From: Pyrus communis
Taxonomy: Eukaryota > Streptophyta > Magnoliopsida > Rosales > Rosaceae
Length of the DNA stretch: 64,000 nucleotides
Direction of reading: 5' to 3'
Assembly: GCF_963583255.1 (NCBI RefSeq)
Contig: NC_084809.1
Location: forward strand, 11,141,997-11,205,996
In this document: positions 21,649 through 33,523 of the stretch, piece after piece
Numbering within the stretch: the first letter of the stretch is position 1
Layout: every line of letters starts with the position of its first letter
Notes under the pieces: generated by a model
What the model saw: the letters and a program-made list of their open reading frames with translations, nothing else
What the model was told of the DNA's origin: nothing
The model's database searches: none
Program-made: the position numbers and the translations under genes

Positions 21649-22185
21649 TGTGGAGCAAAAAATAATCGAGAAAAATATGGAGGCGACACATGGATTCTAG
21701 GGTAAAAAGGAAAAAATTACTCAAAACCTATTTCATTCATCCTATTTCATTCAAGGTCAAAAATGCTCAAAATAGGTAATTATTCAAAACCTATTTAATT
21801 CATCCTCATCAAATCTTCTCCACAAGGTAACCCCCAAATCATTCATCTCAAATTATATTAATTAGGTAATTAATTGATTTATTACTCAATTAATTTATTA
21901 ATTAGATAATAAATTGTGAATCACACCCAAAAAACCACCCAAGTGGTTGGCCCCACCCTAATAAAAATCACCCCATTTTCTTCAAAAACTCAATTCCAAC
22001 TCTCTTGCAAAATTTCTCTAAACACTCATCCCTCACAATTCTAACTTTGGCATTAGAGGTTCTTCGGCCAAAGGCCCGCTATATTCATCATGGGCGAGCG
22101 AGGCTCTTTGCCTTGACGTAAAATGTTAATTGTTTTGCAAGTGCATTTTCGTCCAAGAAGAAGAAGACAAAAATTTCCATCCACA
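21649..22185 (+). repeat. 5' LTR of the Tat-like element
   Basis: 537 bp. It is about 40 bp shorter than the 3' LTR because a segment after GGATTCTAGGG has diverged or been deleted. Confidence 0.9.
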
Positions 22186-22362
22186 AATTGGTGCTTTCAT
22201 TGAGAGTTGAGTCACACACTCATAGAAGACTCTCACATCGAAGATTTTTCGTTTTCTTGTTCATTTGTAGATTTTTCGTACGTTCTTATTCTTGGAATTT
22301 TTATTTCTAAAAATTCTTTTTATTTCTAAAAATTCTTCGATAAAACATAAAAGAAAAGTACA

Positions 22363-23330
22363 ATGGCAAAAGATTCGGAAACATCGACGAACGGAAATTC
22401 CAACGTTCAAGAATTAGGACCACGGTGAACTACAAGGCACAACACAACGATGAGTGGAGCGGCACCACCCACAAGAGTCACCACCATGGCAAACACCATG
22501 GTGGCCACACTTAGCTAAACCCACGGGGCCAAGGCCACGGCCTAAGTCGTGCCACTTTAACCTTTAAGGGCCCAAACCCTAGTCGAGTCGGCCCTAGTTG
22601 CCCAAACCCAATGCAAGCTTAACGCATTGCCAAGCCGAGCCCTAGCCTAGCACTACATGCACCACACGCCGAGCAACCCACTCCATTGGCCCAGCTTGCT
22701 CCCCGTAGCCCAACCTGCTCCCCCAGCCCAGCCAGCTCCCGCAGCCCAGCCAACTCCCATGGCCTTCCAAGCAGCCCAAATCGGTCCAAGATTAGTTCAA
22801 CCGTCCCAGCTCCAAATTTCCGGACCGACGATCGAACCGGGTGCATTTTCACTATATTTTTCTGCGAATTTTACATTTCCCAACTCAAATCTCGCGCTCG
22901 GAGTCTACCACACTTCCATTGCTCAAGGAGATGCATTCTTTCCAAGCTCTTCCAACCCAAATAGAGAATAACACTTGTTTCGACAAGTCATTGAGTTGAT
23001 GAGCGTGCTCGCACAGTAGACGACCTTGGTGAACCTTCCAGGCGAAATGTTCATTCATGCTAGGCCCGCAAGGAGCATCATCCACCTCACATTGGAGTAG
23101 GCAGCACGAAGGACGAAGAGAAGCAGTCACTAAGTCCGACTCAATTTCAACCAGCAGCTTGTGAAGAATTCCCTCATCTGCTAGGAACAAACTATATGCA
23201 CAGCCACCGTGATATAGACGAGCCGAACACGTAGAAGAGCAACCTAGACCAGTAGGTCATGACTGGGGGCAACCAAGAGCCCCGCTACCCCAACAAAAGC
23301 AGATTCCAAAAGAAGTAGAAAGACTTTTAA
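22363..23330 (+). pseudogene. Tat-like element, broken 5' gag region
   Basis: An ATG at 22363 begins a short frame (MAKDSETSTNGNSNVQE) that stops at once. The stretch to 23330 is rich in repeated CCCAGC-type proline/alanine codons with no continuous frame. This is the expected location of the N-terminal gag region, now degenerate. Confidence 0.4.
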
Positions 23331-23338
23331 CCAAGCAA

Positions 23339-23935
23339 TTGCGTAATTTCCAACGCAACAAAGTCAATGATGAAGCACTACGACAGAACATGACCAATAT
23401 AAGCAATCACCTTTCACGGACGAGATCGAGTAGACAGAGCCTCCACGTGAGTTTAGCATGCCACATTTCACATCTTTCAAAGGATGGAGACCCGGAAAGA
23501 CACTTGAAGCACTACCGATGCTCAATGATCCTCTATCTAAATAACAACAATCTCATGTGCAAGATATTCGCTACCACTTTATAAGGCGAGGCTAAGATTG
23601 GTTCTACTCCATGCCGCCACAATCTATCTGGAGTTTCAATGAACTTTCTTTGGTTTTCACCAAAGAATATTCATCATATCGCTCGATTAAGAAAAAGTCT
23701 AACCACTTGTTCAATGTCAAAAAGAACCTAAAAAAGTCGATTCATGACTATGTGAAGAGGTTCAAAGTAGAGAAGGCAAAGATAGTCGGATGCAATGACT
23801 CGATAGCTAGAGCAGCTTTCCAAAAAAGACTTCCAGCAGACCACTCGTTGTTTGGAAAATTGATTATGAAAGAAGATCTAACTTTGGTAGACTTTTTTGC
23901 TCTGACATAGAAGCATTCACTTTGGGATGAAACTC
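23339..23935 (+). pseudogene. Gag fragment of the Tat-like element
   Basis: Two adjoining frames. The second (23611-23910) reads PPQSIWSFNELSLVFTKEYS, then HLFNVKKN, then SIHDYVKRF, matching the plant Ty3/Gypsy gag domain. No zinc knuckle or protease follows; the sequence passes within a few tens of bases to the RNase H region, so protease and most of reverse transcriptase have been deleted. Confidence 0.7.
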
Positions 23936-23945
23936 GCTGACCCAG

Positions 23946-24265
23946 ATGCAAGGACTTGAAAAAGAACCTAACATTACATCCCTACTATCCGAATCGGAAG
24001 CAGCGGAGGACCTATTCGCATGTTTGACGGTATCTGAACCAGCGATAAGCTATACCATCATACAAAAAGAGCTGGGGGACCGACTACATGTATTCCACAA
24101 TTCAAAAGCTCTCATCGATGCTACCAGAAATTCAAAAGCTAACTTTGGCGATAGTTGTTGCAACCCAGAAGCTCAAGTTTTACCTTCAGACACACGCAGT
24201 CATCCTCATAATGCACTATTCTGCCTAATCCAGACACGCGACGATAAAGGCGTAAACACTGGCGG
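23946..24265 (+). pseudogene. Native RNase H domain of the Tat-like element
   Basis: The frame reads LLSESEAAEDLFACLTVSEP, then DRLHVFHNSKALIDA, matching the RNase H-like region that follows reverse transcriptase in Ty3/Gypsy polyproteins (canonically DLFVYLAVSE and PVYYVSKAL). It breaks by frameshift near 24130. Confidence 0.6.
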
Positions 24266-24585
24266 ATGCAAAGTTTTCTGACGAACACAACAACTTGGCC
24301 TAAAAGGCGCACCAAGGGCAGACGAACACTAGAATGATACACTACGAAACAAGTTTTGTCCTCATCGCCCCAAAAGATTCTACATAGAAACAACATATAT
24401 CAGCAATTGAACACCACCTCCTGCTACATGTCACACGGCCCCAACCGACTCTTGCTCCATAATTCAACTCTAGAGTGGCCTAATACCGGTGATTGAGTAT
24501 CTCCTGCTACGTGTAACATGACCTTAGCCCCACGGCTCCCCTACCACACATTCACGACGCAACAGGACGACCCAATGATGGTTCC

Positions 24586-24905
24586 ATGACTCCATACTAC
24601 GCCTTCACGCCTAGCCTAGACGACGTAACAGAGCTGCCCAACGACGTCCTAAAGGTAGCCAAGCACGCCCTAGCCGCGCCTACTTCACCTGATGGAGACT
24701 TTTGGCATTTTCATGTCGACGACACGTCTAACTGCAAAGGTTCTGGAGTAGGCATGGTCCTTGTCGCCCCAGACGGTTCGATGCTCGAGTAAGCAATCAC
24801 TTTAAACTTCAAAACATCCAACAACGAAGAAGAGTATGAGGCCCTACTAGCAAGCATTAGAATGGAAAAAGACTTGGCGAAGAAAAAGTTGGCAATTCAT
24901 TTTGA
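24586..24905 (+). pseudogene. Second (archaeal-like) RNase H of the Tat-like element
   Basis: The frame reads WHFHVDDTSNCKGSGVGMVL, then VAPDGSMLE, a stop, and ITLNFKTSNNEEEYEALLA. The motif order FVDGSSN...GSGAG...NNEAEYEAL is that of the additional RNase H found in Tat elements. The catalytic Asp and Glu positions are still readable, but an in-frame stop at about 24790 disrupts it. Confidence 0.7.
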
Positions 24906-25048
24906 TTCCCAGCTAATCACTAGCTAGACTACTTGAGGCGTTTCAAACTTACACCCTCACTCAAGTTTCGCAGGCAGACAATGCTCACGCAGATGCACTA
25001 GCCGGCCTAAGCTTCACCTTTAACCACCAACTCAAACACTCTATTCCG

Positions 25049-26358
25049 ATGAAGTATCTAGACAAGCCAAGCATAGAAGCAGAGCCAATAACCGAGGTGT
25101 CACAGGTTAGTACAACTCCAAACTGGCAAGATTTCATTATAGACTACCTGGTCAATGACACACTCCCTATGGAAATATTGGAGTCTAGAAAGCTCCAAAT
25201 AAAAGCAGCATGCTACTACATGTGGAACGGCATTCTCATTCGAAGATCCTATACTGGACCACATCTCCGCTGCCTAACGCCTCCTGATGATCTAAAGGTT
25301 TTAAGCTCAATCCACGAATGCATTTGTGGAAATCACTTTGGAGGCCAATCCTTAGCACAGAAGGCTCTAAACGCAGGTTACTACTGGTCTACCATTCACC
25401 AAGACGCTAAGGAGTTAGTACAAAAGTGCGACCACTGCCAATGCTACAAGGAAGTACCAATACTGCATGCCAGCAAATTACACCCACAGACGAGTCCTTG
25501 GCCGTTCATGCAGTGGGCATTCAACTTGGTATGGCCAATGTCGCCCGCTACTGAAGACAAAGGTATGATAATCGTGACAACCAAATACTTCACCAAATGG
25601 GTAGAAATAGAGCTCATGACTACCACGACACAAACAAACATATATCGTTTTATATGGAGGAACATCATTTGCCTATTTGGCATCGCTCAATCCATCATCA
25701 CACACAACGGCTCGCAATTCGTAGGAAAACATTTGCCGAAGTTCTTCCAAAAGTATGGCATCAAGTAGCATATGTCCACGCCGAGATATCCTCAAGGCAA
25801 TGGGTAGGCCGAAGAATCCCATAAGACGATCCTCGACTGCCTTAAGAAGTCTTTCTCTGATAAGAAGGAAAAATGACCATATGAACTCCCCAGATGTCTA
25901 TGGGCATATCATACCACCAAGCGACGAACCACCAGTGAGACTCATTTTTCTTTGGCATTTGGTTCATAAGCGATCATTCCTCCTAATATCATTGTGCCAA
26001 GTATCAGCACTCAACTGCCAAGAATCGAGTGAAACAGTAAGGAGATGGCCACAAGGTTAGATCTGGCAGAGGAAAAACGCGAGTAGACCATTACCCGCAT
26101 TGCAGCCTACCAGCAACAACTCCTCTCCAGTTACAACAAAAAGGCCAAGATTCGGAAGTTCCAGCCCGGAGATCTAGTCCTAAGGAAAACCTTCATCACT
26201 GCCCATAGAGAAGGCTCCAAAAAGATGAATCCTATCTGGGAAGGTCTGTACAAGATCAGTAAAGTAAGCGGCAAAGGAAATTACACCCTAGCTACCATGA
26301 ACTACAAAGAGATCAAAAAGCAGTCGAACACCTACAATATGAGAAAGTACCATGTGTG
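25049..26358 (+). pseudogene. Integrase of the Tat-like element
   Basis: An open stretch of 239 codons (25049-25768) carries the HHCC zinc-binding region (H..H...C..C ending QKCDHCQCYKE) and most of the catalytic core. The first catalytic Asp is Asn (WAFNLVWPM where WAFDLVGPM is usual), and the second lies in ITHNGSQF where ITDNG is usual, so two active-site acids are lost. Broken frames continue to 26358, ending with the C-terminal FQPGDLVLRK and YNMRKYHV motifs. This integrase should be inactive. Confidence 0.8.
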
Positions 26359-28873
26359 ACCTCCCGCTACATTAAAGCCCAAAAACTCAAGCAACTTGAC
26401 AGGCAACACCTCATAAATCGATGACTATCCAGTTGTTATGCAGTTCTTACCTTACAGCTAAGTTCTCATTCGTTTCACTTGTTTTTCAATCAGGAATTCA
26501 GAAGCAATCTACAACTTGTCTCGGTTGCATGCTTACAGCAACTGATCACTCCTGCACTTCAAAAGAAGACTATGCCCTTCTTAAGGATTCATCGCAAGAA
26601 TTACGCCCCCCAAGGGACCAACCTTGCTCTCTAGTGCGAAAAGGTAAACTAATTCCCGGATACCCAACTAGGTCTAATCTCCAGTGCGAGAAGATAAACT
26701 AATTGCTTTTCAGTACGAGAGGGTAAACCAATTCCCAGACAACCATATGGGTTTGCTCTCCAAAGGGGAGGATAAACTTTACACTCCAAATATCCAGACG
26801 TGGATAAGCCGGGCTGCCCTAGTATAACTAGGTGCACGATGGCTTGCACCAAGATTCCTAGAAATAGCCACAATAGCCTTTTTCAAGGCTTGTGCCAGGA
26901 TTCTTAGAACCGGGCCCCTGAGATAGAGGGGGCACACTACGTAGTACGTTTTACTGATGGCTGCGCTGCTACCAAGTACACTAAGGTAGCCTATGGTTTC
27001 CATAAGACTGCTTACGGCTTGCCCTTCAAGCAGTAAAGCCACGCTAAATTTATACAATCACACATTCTTGTGAAAGGTTAAATAAGCTAGCGTGCCTATA
27101 TGAAGCTTTACTCATTGCCGACATGCTACGTAGTCGATAAGCTTTACCTCTACCAAGCGCGGAACGACCTACACTAAGTCTTAAAGTGTTGTAATACTTG
27201 CTATGCAACCTATGGAATTGGAGAAAGCCAAGGTTAACAGCCTAGTGGTCACGCAGACTTGTCTGCTTCTATAAGTAAGGCGTCCGGCTGCTGACTCTAT
27301 GGCTAACAACTTTGCAAAGTTCTACACCAACACTTATGGCTGCCTTAGCTACGCGGGCTTGTCTGCTTATAGAAAAGTAGCACCCCTGCTACTGGTCTAT
27401 AAAGTCTAAAGATTAGGGCATGAACAAAAGAAGCGAAGATGGAGAAAAGAGAAGGAAGAAAGTTTATTAAATTTTCTAGCAAAATTGATAAACAACTAGC
27501 AAAGACCAAAGGAGTTCAAGAAAAGCCAAAAGCAATGAGGGAAACAAAGAAAATCCTAAAGATTACCTAGAAGATTACTCTTCAGCAGCTTAGACACTCC
27601 ACGACTACTTGGTCACCACACCTTCAGTAGCCGTGACATTCTCAGCAATGGCACTATCTAACACTTCACCATCAGCTGTTCCAGCATGGGCACCAACATC
27701 TCCGACTACTTCACAAATAGAGGCCTCAAAAGTAAAGGCAAGCAAGTCTTCCGAAGAAATAGAGAAGGTTTCGAAGTCTCTCCCAGCAAACTCGATGTCA
27801 GATTGCCTACCAAAGAAATGGCAGGTGCCACAGACTTAGATCTAGCAGCCTTATTTTTCTTCCTATTGGAAGAAGTCATGTCAATCACAGGCCTCTTAGC
27901 AGCAGACGGACCCTCACGAGCGGCGGAAAAAGTTTTCAATTTTTTCTTAACCATCATCTCTTGAGCAGGTGGGGAATATCTCTTCTTTCCACCTTCATTC
28001 ATAGTAGGCTCCACAAAACGATCAGACAAGCCAATGCATCTACCTTGATCCACTTTACCTCCTATCTCGAAAGCAGCCCACATTTCTGCTGGCGAAGAGG
28101 ACTAAGCAGCCAGCGCCATTCATGGTACTCAGCGGGGAAGCTTAACCCATACTGGATTTTCCCTCATTTTTCCTCTCAGACCAACAGGCAGGAAGCCTGC
28201 ATGCCCAGCATTCTAGCAACCCATAAAGCCCGCGACTTCCTTATTTCTCTTAATCGCCAGCCTGGCCCCCATCAGGTCCATGAGCCAAAATGACATAAGC
28301 CATGTGGCTCACCTAGCACTGCACCCCAACCCCTCAATCCGCAACCCTAGCCACATAAGCTACCCTTGCTTTAGCCAAGCCAAGCAGCCTAAGCAGTGGT
28401 CCCGACCACAACACCTTCTCGGCCCATGCCAAGCTGACTCCTGGCCCCTGCCAACCGACATGCTGCACCACCCCGATGGCTACCCCGCGACAGCAAAGTC
28501 CAAGAAGAATACAAGGAAAATTAAATTTTTCTTACCTTGGCGCAGCGCGGAGAAGACGAAGAAAGCAACAAAAGATAGTCTTTTGCATGGGCAAGTGTAA
28601 AAGATTGCTAGAGGAGGGGGAACAGATATCCTCTAGCTTTCTCTTTCTTGTAGGGTAGAATAAATTGCTCTCTAAAGTTGATTTAATCATCTACTTAAGG
28701 TAGACTTAAATGGACTTTAGAAGTAATTTATTTCCCTTTCCTCGAACGATCTAATTTCCAATTAAAAAGGGAATCTACATCAAAATAGGAAACAATCCAA
28801 CGTTTCCTAAAGCAAGAATATCTCTACACCTGCTGCCATTTCCTGCCAGCAGCCCAACAGGTGTGGAGGCATT
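26359..28873. other. 3' non-coding region of the Tat-like element
   Basis: Contains imperfect repeats of GGTAAACTAATTCCCGGA type (about 26640-26790). There is also a minus-strand frame of 125 codons (27706-28083) with PVIDMTSSNRKKNKAARSK, a basic Ser/Lys-rich stretch. Tat elements sometimes carry an antisense reading frame here. I cannot assign a function. The purine-rich AGGTGTGGAGGCA just before 28874 is the probable polypurine tract. Confidence 0.5.
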
Positions 28874-29450
28874 TGTGGAGCCAAAAATAATCGAGAAAAA
28901 TATGGAGGCGACATGTGGATTTTAAGGTGAAAATGACAAAATTACCCTCGAGAAATACCGGAACTCCTACGTGCGAGCAGTGGACAATGAAGGTAAAAAA
29001 TGCTCAAAATAGGTAATTATTCAAAACCTATTTCATCCATCCTCATCAAATCTTCTCCACAAGGTAACCCCTAAATCATTCCTCTCAAATTATATTAATT
29101 AGGTAATTAATTGCTTTATTACTCAATTAATTTATTAATTAGCTAATAAATTGTGAATCACACCCAAAAAACTACCCAAGTGGCTGGTCCCCATCTCTCC
29201 CAAAGAGGCCGACCACACCCCTATAAATATCACCCCATTTTCTCCAAAAACTCAATTCCAACTCTCTTGCAAAAATTTTCTAAACACTCTTCCCTCCAAA
29301 TTCTAACTTTGGCATCGAAGGTTCTTCAGTCAAAGCGCCCCCTAGCAATTCATTGTGGGCCCATGAGGCTCTTCGCCTTAACATAAGGTGGAAATTGTTT
29401 TGCAGGTACATTTTCGTCCAAGAAGAAGAAGGCACAAATTTGCATCCACA
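28874..29450 (+). repeat. 3' LTR of the Tat-like element
   Basis: 577 bp, TGTGGAGC...GCATCCACA, with a TATA-like CCTATAAATATC near 29220. Visible divergence from the 5' LTR points to an insertion older than the Athila-like element downstream. Confidence 0.9.
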
Positions 29451-29564
29451 AGATGTAAATTTGATTTTTATATCTCAAGTTTGCAACTCTTTATTGAAGA
29501 TACTGCCTTAACATCAATCATGAATGAACCCTTTAGATGCCAACAAATATTTTTATTAACTTCT

Positions 29565-30093
29565 TGTTGAGAGTACAAATCTCACATCAAGAAAGAGATC
29601 AATCTTGTATGTGCTTATAAAAGGCTGGACTACTCTTCAATACCAATTAACCTCAACTTTCTACGTGGTTTCAGAGTAGGTTGACCCAAGTGTGAAAATT
29701 AATGGTCACACGTGCTCCACATCACCCAATTTGTATTGTCCATGTATTTGGTTTGAGAATTTGTCATGTGAAGGATGCGTGTGAGGATGTGAAAGTTAAA
29801 GAGTCCTACATCGTAGAGGGAGAAACTTTGCCATTGATCATAAGTAAATTGGCAATCGATTTTATGGTGGAACCCCTTCTTCATGGTATCTGAGCAGGTT
29901 GTCCTGCGTGTAAAGCTCACCAACTATACTGCTTGACATTACCTGATTTATGTTGTCCACATGTTAAGCTTAAAAATTCTCCACACGTGAGGGGAAGTGT
30001 TGAGAGTATCAATCATACATCAGGAAAAAGAGGGCCTTGCACATGCTTATAAGAGGTTTGGCAAATCTCATATTACCAATTAATTTTATGATA
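29565..30093 (+). mobile_element. TRIM-like module B
   Basis: Three LTR-like units as in module A: unit 1 from TGTTGAGAGTACAAATC (29565), unit 2 ending CTTCTTCA before TGGTATCTGAGCAGG (29885), and unit 3 from TGTTGAGAGTATCAATC (29998). Confidence 0.75.
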
Positions 30094-30189
30094 AAAGATT
30101 TTTTTTTCTTTTTTCTTTCAATTCTAATATCATCCTTGACATTATTGGCATCACTAATTTTTCTTATGTAGTTATGATCTAATTATATT

Positions 30190-30593
30190 CAGAGCCAGCT
30201 TTGGGGGAGTGGGATCGGTTCCATGGCACAGAGCCCCCAAAATTTTTTTTAATTGAATATAATAATATATATAAATTAATATTATATAAAAGTAATATAT
30301 AGAAATACTAATCAAATCAAAATATATACATATAAAAATCTGAAGGGCTTAAAAGCCATCAAACTACTACCTGAAAGCCATCAGAGTCAGACTACTACCT
30401 ACAACATGTACAAAAATATATAAAATAATAATTAACAAAGGGCAAAGTTAATCAATTAAAATGGCGAACCCCACTAACCGAGGCAAACAATTCAGAGACA
30501 GGCTACTTCTTTCACGCCAAAATCTCATCGATGCGTTCCACTTTTCTTCTTTTCACACCAAACTACCAGAGGACGGGAAGTCAGAATCCCAGA
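30190..30593 (+). mobile_element. Truncated hAT 5' end, unit 1
   Basis: Starts CAGAGCCAGCTTTGGGGG after ATTATATT and is collinear with 42808-43230, then stops abruptly at AATCCCAGAC, where the next tandem unit begins. Confidence 0.8.
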
Positions 30594-31046
30594 CATTAAT
30601 CATGAATGAACCTTTTAGATGCCAACATATATTTTTATATCTCAAGTTTGTAACTCTTTATTGAAGATACTGCCTAAACATTAATCATGAATGAACCCTT
30701 TAGATGCCAACAAATATTTTTATTAACTTCTTGTTGAGAGTACAAATCCCGCATCAAGAAAGAGATTGATCTTGTATTTGCTTATAAAAGATTGGACTAC
30801 TCTTCATTGCCAATTAACCTCAACTTTCCTCATGGTTTCAGAGTAGGTTGACCTAAGTGTGAAAATTAATGGTCACACGTGTTCCTCGTCACCCAATTTG
30901 TATTGTCCATGTATTTGGTTTGAGAATTCGCCATATGAGGGAGGCGTGTGAGGATGTGAAATTTAAAGAGTCCTACATCGTAGAGGGAGAAACCTTGCCA
31001 TTGATCATAAGTAAGTTGGCAATCGATTTTATGGTGGAACCCCTTC

Positions 31047-33234
31047 TGATAGGAGCATATTTAGGCAACTTAGTTGGCTTGTTCTTGTGCATTTATGTTG
31101 TTATTTCTTAGTTCTTTAAGTCTTTTAAGTTATTTTCGTATGTTTTCAGGTTCTAAGGGCTAAAGGAGCAAAGAAGTGCTCAATGGAGCACTTTTGGGCT
31201 AAGGATGGATAGCTTATGCTTGGAGCCAAAGTGTTGGACGAAATTGAAGGCCTTGTATGCACTTTAGGACATAAAACAAAGGGCCTAGCCCATTCTAACT
31301 CCCCAAGCCGTGCATTCTCCATACATTCCAGCCTCCCCCTTTGTGTCAAAGCCGTGCACCCCCTCACCAACAAATAATTCAGCCACATGTATTCATCATG
31401 CACTCCAAATACAAATGTATTCTTCCATTCACTCTTTAATCATTCACTCACATGCTTTCCCAACAAATAATTCAGCCACCATCCCTTTTTTCCCATCCTT
31501 TGCCGTGGCATTCCCACCATTCCCCACTCCATTCCAGCTTTCCACCAACCTAGCTGCACCCTACATGCATTAAGTAGTCATTCTTTTCATATTGCAGCCA
31601 TCATCATGCATATATTCCCCCCTTAAGCTGTCACACTTCACATCATTCTCCCAAAAAACCATCATTTGTCGTGCATCTCCACATTCCAGCTTTCCCCCTT
31701 CATTATTGCAGCCACCAACCAACCTAGCTGTCATTTCACATGCATTCCTTCTTTAATCATTCAGTCACATTCTCTCTCATTCTCTCCCTATAAAACCATA
31801 CACACTACACACCATCAAACAACCCCAGACCCGTGCATAACATTCCATTTTCCAGCATTTTCTCCTCCATTGCAGCAACTCCAACCACTCCCCATCCCTC
31901 CAAAACACTACCCTACCATCACACATCCATTCCTCCATACAAATACCACCCCAAAACCTAACCCCAGACCCGTGCATAACATTCTATTTTCCAGCATTTT
32001 CTCCTCCATTGCAGCCACTCCAACCACTCTCCATCCCTCCAAAACACTACCCTACCATCACACATCCATTCCTCCATACAAATACCACCCCAAAACCTAT
32101 CCTTAGACCTTGTGCCGCAACAAAGAGGAGGAGAAGAGGGCCTAAACGTTCATACAATTCAAGTTTGAGTTGTTGGAATTTTTAGGTGTTTCCTTTCCTT
32201 GATTTCAATGGTTAAATTTACTTATCTTTGTCTTGTACGTATGAGGAACTAAACCCCCTTTGGCTAAGGGTGTATTCGAAACCATGATTATATATGTGAA
32301 ATAAGTTGATTACTTCCGGTTATCGTTGCATAAGTCGTGAATACAATTTGCTTAACCGTTTGATTTAGAACTTATTCTTGTATGTTGATTGAGAGTGCAC
32401 GCTTAAGTTGCATGCTTGAATTTGGTGCTAGGATATAAGTTTGTTTCACCTAATCGTTATGAGTTTATATTCATAAGTAGTGAAGGTCGCTAGTCACGAT
32501 CATGTTAAGTAGATTCCTGGCAAGAGTATCATGCTTTTCATAGTTACAAATGCCTTGTCGATGCTTATGATTTCCAAAGAACGTAATGATTCTAACTTGT
32601 ATCTTTATCATGCTGTTCATATAGAGAATTTGTTAGGAATAATTTGATTGCGATGCATATTCATCCCATTCAATGATTCTAGGGAAATCTGAAGGTTAAT
32701 TTAAGCGGACCTAATTAACTTGGAGCGTCGAGGTTCATAACTTATTGAATTGATAACTGGAAATTGATTTACGTTGCATATATTTCATGTGTGGAGAAGA
32801 ACCCCTTAGCTATTCCATCATCCATTGATTCATCACAATTTTGTCTTACAATCTGTTTTCTTTACAATCTGCCCATTTAGTTAAATTCGTCCAAACACAA
32901 TCCCCCCATATTTTGTTGAGTCTTAGTCAGTCAAATCTGTTTTATTTTGTGTCTTTAAGCATTTGGAGTCATAAACACTTTCAAATTCGTCCAAATCAAG
33001 TTCTAGTTTCTGTTTGAGACAATTTGATTGTTTTAGGCAGTTTGAGTGTTTCAAATCTGTTTTGAGTATAGTAGTCTTGTTAAGAGTCTTTAAGTTTAGT
33101 TTTTGTGTTTTTAAGTCAATTTATATTAGATTAGCACCCCTAGTTAATCCCCGGTTAGAACGATCCCTACTTACATCATTACTACAATTGTCACAAATAA
33201 GGTTTAATTTGTGTGTCACATTCGTAACGCATCA
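31047..33234 (+). repeat. 5' LTR of the Athila-like element
   Basis: 2188 bp. It contains a direct tandem repeat of 139 bp (starting 31821 and 31960) that creates Pro/His/Thr-rich frames which are not genes. A TATA-like CCCTATAAAACC is near 31786. Confidence 0.92.
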
Positions 33235-33523
33235 AATTTTGGCACCGTTGCCGGGGATTAGCAAAGTTGCTAATCCATTGTCTTGAGTCTTGTTTAAATT
33301 GTTTAGTTTCTGTTTTGTTTTAATTTTTTTTTTTTTTTTGCACCGTGTGTGTGTGTTTTTGTTTTTGTGCCGTGTGTGGCACCTTATTTCCTTACTTGTG
33401 CCGAGTCTATTAAGTTGGTTACTTATCTTGTTTGCTCTTGTGTGTAGATACTAGTTTATGACCCGTAGCTCATAACCTGTTCGTGAGCATATCTCCGACT
33501 TTGACGGCGATTTCTAGAGGACT

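Larger units (their letters stand above)
21649..29450 (+). mobile_element. Ty3/Gypsy LTR element, Tat lineage, decayed
   Basis: The LTRs are 21649-22185 and 28874-29450, both beginning TGTGGAGC and ending ATCCACA, with a perfect 5-bp target repeat AGATG at 21644-21648 and 29451-29455. After the 5' LTR, TTGGTGCTTTCATTGAGAG is the probable primer-binding region. The internal part contains, in order, a gag fragment, an RNase H domain, a second RNase H of the archaeal-like type typical of Tat elements, and an integrase. The polymerase part of reverse transcriptase is missing. Copy 1 shows the empty site near 1292. Confidence 0.9.

Noticed and set aside
22657..22971. Pro/Ala-rich frames on both strands
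   Set aside because: Repeated CCCAGC-type codons in the degenerate gag region of the Tat-like element; no domain.
31666..32106. 146-codon Pro/His/Thr-rich frame
   Set aside because: Created by the 139-bp tandem repeat within the LTR; the same occurs in the 3' LTR at 38948-39184.
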